Below the pieces are notes generated by a model. It was not told where the DNA came from and did not search any database. It saw only the letters and a list, made by a program, of their open reading frames with translations. 64,000 nt of DNA from Poa pratensis (taxonomy: Eukaryota > Streptophyta > Magnoliopsida > Poales > Poaceae). Location of the stretch: contig CAMZMU010000040.1 in the NCBI GenBank assembly GCA_947311845.1, positions 52,929,986 to 52,993,985 on the forward strand. The letters run 5' to 3'. How positions within the stretch are numbered: position 1 is the first letter of the stretch; the number at the start of each line of letters is the position of its first letter. The position numbers and the translations under genes are program-made. Of the stretch, positions 11,494-21,203 are shown piece by piece.

Positions 11494-13070
11494 TGATAGC
11501 GTGGATCACACGTTCGCTGGGAGACCCCAAGAGGAAGGTATGAAGCAGTGTAGCAGCAGTTTCACTCAGTATGAAACCAAGGTTTAATCGACCAGTAGGA
11601 GCAAGAAATCACTTCTGAAGGTTGTTGGTGGCGCCGTTTACGATCACCAACGTGGAATCTGCACACAACACAATCAAACTACTTTGCCCCAACGAAACAG
11701 TGAGGTTGTCAATCTCACCGGCTTGCTGAAAACAAAGGATTAAATATGGTGTGGAAAACAGTAGTAAATTGCAGAGAATGTAAAGAAACAATGTTTGCAG
11801 TTGGTTAGTGTAAAAGAATGGACCGGTGTCCACAGTTCACTAGTGGTGTTCTCCATAAAAGATAACTAACATACTGGGTGAACAAATTACAGCTGGGCAA
11901 TTGACAAAATATTGAGCGCATAACAATGCATATATATGACATGATGATTACTATGATATTCATGTGGGTATTACGACAAAATACATAGACCGTTATCCAA
12001 CAGCGTCTATGACTAATAATCCACCGCCAGGTTGTCATACCGAGTTCCCCGTTGGTATTAAGTTGCAAGCAACGGATAATTGTATTAAGTAATGTGCGTA
12101 AAGTAAACAAATGCGTTAGACCTAACGGCGTACCCTTAAGTTAAGCATCGGTTATTTTATCCCTAGTTACAACAGCACATCACAATCTTAGAAGTTATTG
12201 TCACTCTCCCAGACTATCGGAGGCATGAACCCACTATCTAGCATAAATACTCACTCTTGGAGTTACAAGCATCTACTTGGCCAAAACATCTACTAGTAAC
12301 GGAAAGCATGCAAGATCATAAATAACATATAAGATAGATTGATAATCAACTTGACATAGTATTCAATATTCATCGGATCCCAGCAAACACAACATGTAGC
12401 ATTACAATAAGATGATCTTGATCATGATAGGCTGCTCACAAGATCTAAACATGATAGCATAAAGTGGAGAGACAACCATCTAGCTACTGTCATGGACCCG
12501 TAGTCCAAGGATGAACTATTCACGCATCACTCCGGAGGCAGGCATGGTGATGTAGAGCCCTCCGGTGATGATTCCCCTCCCGGCAGGGTGCCGGGAAGAG
12601 CTTCTGAACCCTCCCGAGCTAGGGTTGACGGCGGCGGCGTCTCTGGAACTTTTCGTGGATAATGGATCGGGTATTTAGTGTTTTCGCGTCGGGAGGAATA
12701 AATAGGCGAAAGGGCGGCGGCTGCGGAGCCACGAGGGTCCCACACCACCCCATGGCGCGGCAGGAGGGCCCGCGCGGCCCCATGGTGTGGGTGCCACGTT
12801 GCTCCCCTCCGTGTCTCCTCTGGACTCCGTCTCCGTGTTGGAAAAATAGGAGGTTCTGTCCAAGTTTCGTCCAATTCCGAGAATATTTCTAGACTAGCTT
12901 TTCTGGAATACAAAAACAGCAGAAAACAGGAACTGTCAGTGTGGCATCTTGTTAATAGGTTAGTCTCAGAAAATGCATAAAAATGGTATGAAGTGTATAT
13001 AAAACATGTAACAATTGGTATAATATCAATATGAAACATCAGAAATTATAGATATGTTTGAGACGTATCA
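11494..13070 (-). repeat. 5' LTR of the gypsy-type element
   Basis: 1,577 bp, collinear with 6531-8117. The element's promoter should lie here, reading toward lower coordinates. Confidence 0.92.
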
Positions 13071-13740
13071 CCAATCTATATCAACAAAAGTAAGGAGAAA
13101 ATGAGAGGAGGCTGGCATCGCTTGCACAACATACTTTTTTCAACAATTTGATCATGTGAAGCTCTCGTAAGCATGGAAATGTCTCTCGGTCCAGCAGAGA
13201 GTTCGAGTACAAAATATGTTGCTAATCAAGTGTCGAGCTGACTTGGGTTCAATCTCTTCATTAAGAACTTGATGTTTTGTATGATCAAATTCCTTTCTTT
13301 GGTGTTATAATCTTGGGCGACTTACTTGTTTGGCAATGCTATCTTCCACGTCCGCATCATGTAGATTGGAGTGGATTTCAACTTTGTATGTGTGCGAGGA
13401 TTATAGAGAAGCTATTGCACGACAAGTGTATCTCATCCAAAAATCAGGTGGCAACACATTGTCACCAAATCACTCTCGGTGCAGTTGTTTTCGTCCTTTA
13501 AGAGCAATCTCAACACAGCTGATGTTGCACTGTTGCAGACCATATTTCAGCCGGGTCTGCAGTTTGCTATTTCTGTAGGAAGCTGTACCACATTCTGCTA
13601 AGCGCAACGAGACCGTCAAGAGGTAAAGCTAATGGGCTAATGGCGCTCCACGAAGCTCGGGATGCATGCAATCCATGGGCGCCCGCCCGCGAAAACCTCC
13701 CGGCCGTCCGCGCGTGAGTCGCAACGATGTCCTCCACCGC
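13071..13740. other. Upstream region of the H+-ATPase gene, no gene recognised
   Basis: It starts with the right-hand TSD of the gypsy element and continues the host sequence that was interrupted at 6530. GC content climbs after about 13630, consistent with entering a grass promoter and leader. Confidence 0.4.
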
Positions 13741-13750
13741 ACGACGCAGC

Positions 13751-13756
13751 TATAAG
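13751..13756 (+). promoter_or_regulatory. TATA box of the H+-ATPase gene
   Basis: TATAAG in a GC-rich context about 220 bases upstream of the ATG at 13971. It would give a 5' UTR of roughly 190 bases. Confidence 0.45.
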
Positions 13757-13970
13757 ACGGCGCCGCGGGGGCCATTGCCATCCCCTCCATTCCCACGGAG
13801 AGAGGAGGCAGGCAGCCAGGCAGCGCTTGCCCCCGCCCTCCCTCCGTGCCCACCCCAACAAGGCCTCCCCCTCGTGGGTGAGCGCCGGCGCCGGCTCCAC
13901 CGCCACCGCCACCCCGGCCCCGCCGTAGCTAGCTCTAAATAAAATAATAAACACTAGCTAATTATTAGCC

Positions 13971-16900
13971 ATGGCGTCCCTCTCCCTGGAGGACGTCCGC
14001 AACGAGACCGTCGACTTGGTACGTCCGTTCATCATCGCCATTGATCGATCCTTCCACCATCGATCTTAATTTCTTCTCATGTCGTACGCGTTGGTTTCGT
14101 CAATTTTCAGTCGACGGTTCCTGTGGAGGAGGTGTTCAAGACGCTGAAATGCGACAAGAAGGGGCTGAGCGGCGCGGAGGGGGAGAACCGGCTCAAGCTC
14201 TTCGGGCCCAACAAACTGGAGGAGAAGAAAGAGAGCAAGCTGCTCAAGTTCTTGGGATTCATGTGGAACCCGCTGTCGTGGGTCATGGAGATCGCCGCCA
14301 TCATGGCTATCGCGCTCGCCAACGGCGGCGGCAGGCCTCCGGACTGGCAGGACTTCGTCGGCATCGTCTCCCTTTTATTCATCAACTCCACCATCAGCTA
14401 CATCGAGGAGTCCAACGCAGGGGACGCCGCGGCCGCGCTCATGGCCGGCCTCGCGCCCAAGACCAAGCTTCTCAGGGACGGCAGGTGGGAGGAGCAGGAC
14501 GCCGCCATCCTCGTCCCCGGCGACATCATCAGCATCAAGCTCGGTGACATCATCCCCGCGGACGCGAGGCTGCTCGAGGGCGACGCGCTCAAGATCGACC
14601 AGTCCGCGCTCACCGGCGAGTCGCTGCCGGCGACCAAGTTCCCCGGGCAGGAGGTGTTCTCGGGCTCCACCGTGAAGCAGGGCGAGATCGAGGCCGTCGT
14701 CATCGCCACCGGTGTGCACACCTTCTTTGGCAAGGCAGCGCACCTCGTCGACAGCACCAACAACATCGGACACTTCCAGCAGGTGCTCACTGCCATCGGT
14801 AACTTCTGCATCATCTCCATCGCTGCCGGCATGCTCGTGGAGGTGGTCGTCATGTACCCGATCCAGCACCGCGCGTACCGCGACGGCATCGACAACCTCC
14901 TCGTACTGCTCATCGGCGGGATCCCCATCGCCATGCCCACCGTGCTCTCCGTCACCATGGCCATCGGCTCCCACCGGCTGTCGCAGCAGGGGGCCATCAC
15001 CAAGCGCATGACGGCCATCGAGGAGATGGCCGGCATGGACGTGCTCTGCAGCGACAAGACCGGCACGCTCACGCTCAACAAGCTCACCGTCGACAAGACC
15101 CTCATCGAGGTCTGCTCCAAGGGCGTCGACAAGGACATGGTGCTCCTCTACGCCGCCAGGGCGTCCCGCGTCGAGAACCAGGACGCCATCGACACCTGCA
15201 TCGTCAACATGCTCGCTGACCCCAAGGAGGCCCGTGCTGGCATCCAGGAAGTCCATTTCCTCCCCTTCAACCCGGTAGACAAGCGTACCGCCATCACATA
15301 CATCGACGGCAACGGCGATTGGCACAGGTCAGCAAGGGCTCTCCCGAGCAAATCATCGAGCTAAGCAACATGGAGCCGGACGCCGAGAAGAAGGTGCACG
15401 CACTGATCGACCAGTATGCCGACCGCGGTCTCCGGTCGCTCGGCGTGGCGTACCAGCAAGTCCCGGAGAAGAGCAAGGAGAGCGCCGGAGACCCGTGGCA
15501 ATTCATCGGACTGCTCCCTCTGTTCGACCTCCGAGGCACGACAGTGCGGAGACCATCCGCCGCGCGCTCCACCTCAGCGTCAACGTCAAGATGATCACCG
15601 GCGACCAGCTCGCCATCGGGAAGGAGACCGGGCGGCGGCTCGGCATGGGCACTAACATGTACCCATCCACCGCCCTCCTCGGGGACAAGAACGTCCCCGT
15701 GGACGGCCTCCCCATCGACGAGCTCATCGAAAAAGCGGATGGGTTCGCCGGGGTGTTCCCTGAGCACAAGTACGAGATCGTGAAGCGACTCCAGGACAGG
15801 AAGCACATCGTCGGCATGACTGGTGACGGTGTGAACGACGCGCCGGCGCTGAAGAAGGCCGATATCGGCATCGCCGTGGACGACGCGACGGACGCCGCCC
15901 GATCAGCGTCGGACATCGTGCTGACAGAGCCTGGGCTGAGCGTGATCGTGAGTGCCGTGCTGACCAGCCGCGCAATCTTCCAGCGGATGAAGAACTACAC
16001 CATCTACGCCGTGTCCATCACCATCCGGATCGTGCTGGGGTTCCTCCTCGTGGCGCTCATCTGGAAGTTCGACTTCGCGCCATTCATGGTGCTCATCATC
16101 GCCATCCTCAACGACGGCACCATCATGACCATCTCCAAGGACCGCGTGAAGCCGTCGCCGAAGCCGGACTCGTGGAAGCTTGACGAGATCTTCGCCACGG
16201 GGGTGGTGCTCGGCACCTACATGGCGCTGGTCACCGTGATCTTCTTCTACCTCGCCCACGACACCGACTTCTTCACGGAGACGTTCGGGTGCGGTCGATT
16301 CGGGACAACGACAGGGAGCTCATGGCGGCGCTGTACCTGCAGGTGAGCATCATCAGCCAGGCGCTCATCTTCGTGACGCGGTCCAGGAGCTGGTCATTCG
16401 TGGAGCGGCCGGGGTTCCTCCTACTCTTCGCCTTCTTCGCCGCCCAGCTGGTGGCGACGGCGATCGCCGTGTACGCCAACTGGGACTTCTGCAAGATGCA
16501 GGGGATCGGGTGGGCGTGGGGCGGCGCCATCTGGGTCTTCAGCGTCGTCACCTACATCCCGCTGGACGTGCTCAAGTTCATCATCCGGTACTCGATCAGC
16601 GGCAAGGGCTAGGACAACGTCCAGAACAAGGCAAGCTAATTAAGCCCTCCATCGCCATTGTTTTGTTCGCGTCCATCCTGTCGCGGCGTGATCTTGATTG
16701 ATATTTCTCATCTTTGGCATCGTCCCAGTGAGACATTTCTTCTGGGTGTTTGTGATCTTGGCACAGACGGCGTTCACCAACAAGAAGGATTACGGCAAGG
16801 GCCAGCGGGAGGCGCAGTGGGCGGCAGAACAGAGGACGCTTCATGGACTCACTCAGCCGCCCGCCTCCGGCCTCATCAACACCAAGGAAGAGCTTTCCAC

Positions 16901-17036
16901 CATCGCCGAGCAGGCCGCCAAGCGCGCCGAGATCGCCAGGCTCCGGGAGCTGCACACGCTCAAGGGGCACGTCGAGTCGGTGGTGAAGCAGAAGGGTATC
17001 GACATCGACACCATTCAGCAGAGCTACACCGTCTAG
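13971..17036 (+). pseudogene. Plasma-membrane H+-ATPase (P3A type), frame-broken copy
   Basis: Plant proton pump that hydrolyses ATP to export H+ and energise nutrient uptake. Exons: 13971-14018 (MASLSLEDVRNETVDL), 14111-16630 and 16767-17036. Visible signatures are [20 protein letters not shown] with the phosphorylated Asp near residue 331, [37 protein letters not shown], and the C-terminal regulatory domain ending QSYTV, whose penultimate Thr is the 14-3-3 docking site in the family. Four lesions break the frame: 1-nt losses near 15327-15329, 15528-15532 and 16287-16290, and TAG at 16610-16612 where the family has Trp. Outside these points conservation is complete end to end. The frame breaks all sit beside G or C runs, so base-calling loss is a real alternative, but the stop is a substitution. 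The last intron has a GC donor. The gene is unusually intron-poor for this family. Confidence 0.85.
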
Positions 17037-17440
17037 ACGGTGGCCGGAGAGGGAGCCCGGCTGGGCTGATCTGCCTCTCCCCTTCCTTCTGTTGGTGTTC
17101 CCGTCAGGTCACTGTGCTGTGTGGTTTTGAGCAGGTAGAGCAGCTTGTACAACTATGCTGTGTGCTACTATGTATACATCTCTCTTTGAACCGCTGCATA
17201 GGTTTTCTTGTGCTCTATGTCTGATTATCTCTCATACAAGTGCGTGGGAACGGTGCGTTTGCATGAACATATTGGCAACAATCTCTTGCTCTCATAACTG
17301 CTACTTACCCATGAGCTCTGAAAGTCGTGAGTATATACTGCTGTTGCATCCAAAATCTCTCCTGCCTTTTCAAATGCATATCTCCTAAACAAAAGAGAAT
17401 GTAATTTTTTATGAATAAAAGAGGATTTTACAGATTATCG
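17037..17440 (+). other. Presumed 3' UTR of the H+-ATPase gene
   Basis: Follows the TAG at 17034-17036. T-rich and AT-rich sequence with AATAAA-like words near 17410 (GAATAAAAG). No other gene seen. Confidence 0.5.
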
Positions 17441-17668
17441 GGCTGTTTGGATGCTGCCAGAGCTAGCCTTGCCAATTCGAGGGCGTGCCAATTTTTTGGC
17501 GAAGCAATCCGGCGCCAGCCTCTCGCCAAAAAGTTGGCGTGAATTGAACTGCGATTCCAATGGAACTGAGGGCATACCAATTTATTGGCGTTCAACCAAA
17601 CAGGCAATCAACCACTCAGTCAACGCCTATATTTGGCACGGCGGCTGGAGGCTCTAATCCAAACAGCC
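17441..17668. mobile_element. Foldback MITE
   Basis: 228 bp bounded by GGCTGTTTGGAT and its reverse complement ATCCAAACAGCC, a 12-bp perfect terminal inverted repeat. The flanks show no clear target duplication, so the superfamily is open. Confidence 0.6.
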
Positions 17669-17821
17669 TCTATAATCTATCCACACAGAACTCATAGCCT
17701 CACCCCATGAGGTTTACATAAGGACTCCTAAAAAATCATATCCGGGCATCAGGTGCACTTTAATAGCCCTAAACATGGTCTTCATGAACAAGAGCAGATT
17801 TCTGTGGCTTAACCAATCTTC

Positions 17822-18004
17822 TTTTTTTTTAGAAAGGGGGGCAAAAGCTTTGCCCCAATCTATTAATTAAGGAGTTTTACAATAAAGTAAATAGAGATAA
17901 CAAAAGGCCACTACTCTCCCGGCAAGAAATCACTTAAACATTTCGCTTCATGGAGGGGCATGCTTGTTCCGAAACACTCTCCCATTCCTCTCATTCCAAA
18001 TCTC
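17822..18004 (-). mobile_element. Short non-LTR retroposon with 17-bp TSD
   Basis: 183-bp insertion that begins with a T-run (reversed poly-A tail) and AGAAAGGGGGGC. It is bordered by perfect duplications TGGCTTAACCAATCTTC at 17805-17821 and 18005-18021. Long TSD plus tail is the signature of LINE-machinery integration. It lies downstream of the FAD oxidoreductase gene, and the insertion orientation is minus. Confidence 0.85.
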
Positions 18005-18228
18005 TGGCTTAACCAATCTTCAACCAGAAGCTTGGGCAATACCCATCAGAACACGGGTCAGGCATCCAGTGATATTTGTGACTGACTATTTCTTGTAAAT
18101 GCTGTGTGAAATGACCAGGAATGGCTTCAGGTTTCCATATGCGGTAGACCTTCATATCAGCAACTGCACTAAATGGATCGCACCTTCCTCTTGGCCAAGC
18201 TTCAGGTTTTTAACCACGTATTCGTAAG

Positions 18229-20485
18229 TCACCGTGAAACCTTGATCGCCTTCCAGGACGTGAACTCAGAAGGTATTACGGTTTCATCACCGAAACCACA
18301 GCTTTGGCGGTCAGCTTTCCAGCTAAGCCATGGTACAGAAGACCCCTGGCGCCAAGGCCACCAACTAGCCAAAAAGCACAGTTGCTGCTCCCGCCTACTA
18401 CATCATTTAAACAACCCAAGATCGGCAAAGATCCATTAGCTGTCAGTGGAGGCATGGCTCTTATTCCAGCCCTTGCTCGTACATAATCCCATTTACTTAT
18501 TCCTGGATAAACAGCAGAAGCTTTTGGGAGCAGCTCGCCCACTGCAGTAAGAGCTTCTTCATCAGATACACTTGAAGCAAAATTGTCAGACTTCCATTGC
18601 CAGGTTGACCCAACAGAAACCGTACAGGGACCTTGGAATGCCAGCCATGCATCAGATAAGATTGAAGGACTTTGACTGCCATATTTTTCCCTGGCGAAAA
18701 GAAAATGCAGCCATCAGATAATTTCAGCTGATTCCGCGCTGCTTTCAACTCACAGAAACACCTTACACTGTATCTGATGGCAGCTTGAATTCAGCAATAA
18801 CTCCTCTGCAAGTTCTAAGAGGCAACTTATTTGTGAGTTCTGGCAGTGAGCTAGCTTTGCCCCCAAGGCAGATGATCACTGCATCATAATTTCCTGCTCA
18901 TGTTTGAAAGTGTCTTTTAAGCATAAAATAAAGTTGATGCTGAGACAATATTGCATCAGTGGTACAGAGTTGAATTTCACATTTTTCTTAACAGGAGCTA
19001 CTGAACTGATAAATTGTAAATTGACAAAAGTTCAGCACATCATTGTCAGCTTTAGTTAGTCATAATATGTACCTATTTTATTTTAACGTGGATGGAAAGC
19101 CAACATCTGAAGGGCATATATACTGTGAAGTCTAAGCTTTGTGTAAAGTAATACCCTCTCTTTCTCCGGACTGAGAGAATATACCTGAAAGTTGCTGTAG
19201 ATTATCGACATGTTCTTTGTAGAGATTGAACTCTTTCTGTTCACTGGGAAACACAGATGATTCCTTTGCCACACGTTGGCATGCAGAGAATAATGCCTAT
19301 AGAAACACAAGAATAAAGTGCATCAACATATCAAGAAAATACGGTAACAAACAATTGCAGGTGAAAAATAGCAGGAAGATGGCCAGCACCTGTAAATATT
19401 TCTTAGGGTTGATGTTCAGTGCTAGTGGCATATAAACAGCAAGGTTGAGCGGAACACATAACCCAGGGACCAGTTGTTGTGCAGCATCCGAATCAAGAAC
19501 TGTAAGGCTGCAACTCTGGAGGCAACTCTGAGCATTCTAACTTGAATAGGTCGAAGTCGAAGCCATTAAAATCACGCACCAATAAAAATAAAAGGAAGCA
19601 CCTGAGCATATATCTTCGTAATCTCAGTCCAGCAGTACCTCTAACAATATATCAGCAGCCTTCTCCGTCGTAGGTGGCCGCAAAATGCCCCTGCTCAGCA
19701 AACGTATTCTTATCAATAAGCCAATCACCACCAACAACAAAAAGAGTAAAGCACACTATAGTAGTTTCGCAGGGACAAATTCTATAAGAAAAATATAGAT
19801 ACAAGGAACAACTAATTGCCTTCTCCAGATAAGGGCATCATCATCTTGACTAGCACCATCCGATCCAGCAGTTCCATTTGCTTGCTCCGCGATGCGCAGG
19901 AGATCCATACTCTCTTTCCAGAATTCAGCTCCCCTCCAGAGAAGCTTGGCTGCAGTTAAGCAAGAAACTCATGTGTCTACCAAGCTTATGCTGGACGCAA
20001 AAACTATTCACATACGACAGACGTAGAGCGAAATTGAGTGAAACCACAGATTGAAATGCTCGCAGTGATGGAGGAGACCTTTCGGTGAGTATGGGTGGAG
20101 AAATCCCCCTGAGACTCCCGAGGCGCCGCCCCCTACGCCGTTCTCGTCGTAGACGTCCACCGACACGCGGGAATCCTTCGAGCTATGCTGCAACAGACGG
20201 CGCCGGGCAGGTTCAGGCGATGCTGCCCGTGACAATGAACGAAGGGCAGGAGGGGGAGAGAGGAGAGGACCTTGAGGAGTGCCACGCGACGGAGAGGCCC
20301 GCGAATCCGGCGCCGAGCACGGCGTAGCGGAGATGGCGGTGGAATCCAGCGGGAGACGGCGGCGGGGAGGAGGCCGCGGCGGATGTGACGGCTCTTCTGG
20401 AGCACGAGCCGAGGCTCGAGAGGAGGCGGGGTCGGGGCGGGAGGGAAGATGGAAGCGGTGCGCCGTGACTGTGAAGCGGCGGCAT
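18229..20485 (-). CDS. FAD-dependent oxidoreductase (DAO family), plastid-type, with two frame breaks
   Basis: Eight exons on the minus strand: 20485-20271, 20187-20079, 19949-19820, 19690-19639, 19536-19390, 19296-19185, 18893-18767 and 18690-18229. The N-terminus is Ser/Pro/Arg-rich with few acidic residues, like a chloroplast transit peptide. A Rossmann dinucleotide motif follows (RYAVLGAGFAGLSVAWH), then GGGASGVSGGFLHPYSPK, AVYMPLALNINPKKYLQ and a C-terminal GxRAMPPLTANGSLPILG plus VGGLGARGLLYHGLAGKL, the FAD-closing segment of glycine-oxidase/MnmC-like DAO proteins. The substrate is unknown. Exon 1 ends one base out of phase (near 20276-20282) and a second 1-nt loss near 18288-18292 brings an early stop at 18276; the family-like tail continues to 18229. 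The third intron has a GC donor (GCAATT at 19819-19814). All other junctions are in phase, so sequence error is as likely as decay. Confidence 0.8.
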
Positions 20486-21036
20486 GGCGGCGGACGAGGC
20501 TCCGGTCGGACGAGGAGAGAACTAGGCGGCGGCTGCTCCGGATAGGAAGAACGGCGGGCGGAAGAGAATGTGGCAGCTGGCGTAGTCGCCGCAAATAAAA
20601 AGTTTGGCTACACTTCATTCAGGAAACCCAACGTTGTCAGTTCAAAAAAAATTGCATCGTCGTTGAACACGATGTATAATAAACTAATATGTATATACTT
20701 GCAGAAAAATACGGAAAAAATGTGACCAATTTCTGAGATTAAAAGACTGTCTTGTAAATATATATCGAATAATTTCGAGAACACTCCTCCAATGGTTGGG
20801 ATTAGATTATGTCTGAACTTCCCTCATATGTAATACGGCTTGCGCAAACACAACAACATTCCTGCAACACAGAAGATGCTGGAGCAGCCCCTACATTACT
20901 ATAGGGAGAGTCCACATCAATAATAGCTACGTAGACAGGTAAGGGAGCTCAAAACGCATCCCAGATACAGGCCTACAGTGGTGCAAAGACCTGCAACTTC
21001 ACCATAACAGACCACCCTAATGTAACCAAAATACTA
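20486..21036. other. Upstream region of the FAD oxidoreductase and 3' side of the TRF-like gene
   Basis: GC-rich to about 20590 (leader/promoter of the minus-strand gene), then AT-rich. No further gene or repeat recognised. Confidence 0.4.
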
Positions 21037-21159
21037 CTCCCTCCGTTCGGATTTAATTGACACACATTTTGTTACACATGGATGTATCTAGACATCAAAC
21101 AAGTATAGATACATCCATATTTGGACAAAACCAAGTCAATTAATTTGGAACGGAGGGAG
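21037..21159. mobile_element. Stowaway-type MITE
   Basis: 123 bp with CTCCCTCCGTTC at the left end and GAACGGAGGGAG-type sequence at the right, bordered by TA on both sides. This is typical of non-autonomous Tc1/Mariner elements in grasses. Confidence 0.85.
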
Positions 21160-21203
21160 TAGTATGAATCAGCCACGCTTGCCAACTCTGATATGTTTCT
21201 CCG

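Larger units (their letters stand above)
6531..13070 (-). mobile_element. Non-autonomous gypsy-type LTR retrotransposon, complete with TSD
   Basis: Full element on the minus strand: 3' LTR 6531-8117, internal 8118-11493, 5' LTR 11494-13070, flanked by the 5-bp duplication CCAAT (6526-6530 and 13071-13075). The LTRs read TGATACGTCTC at their start and GATCCACGCTATCA at their end on the minus strand. A purine-rich tract lies at 8118-8133 and a gypsy-style primer site at 11466-11482. The internal 3.4 kb has no reverse transcriptase, integrase or protease, only a 191-codon ORF in gag position. It must therefore be moved by proteins of another element. The LTR pair differs by scattered substitutions and small indels (compare 6780 with 11745), so insertion is not very recent. 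The family resembles the abundant Triticeae TGATACGTCTC group; I do not assign a family name. Confidence 0.9.

Noticed and set aside
14375..15325. 316-codon minus-strand open frame
   Set aside because: It lies wholly opposite the H+-ATPase exon and is a GC-rich antisense shadow.
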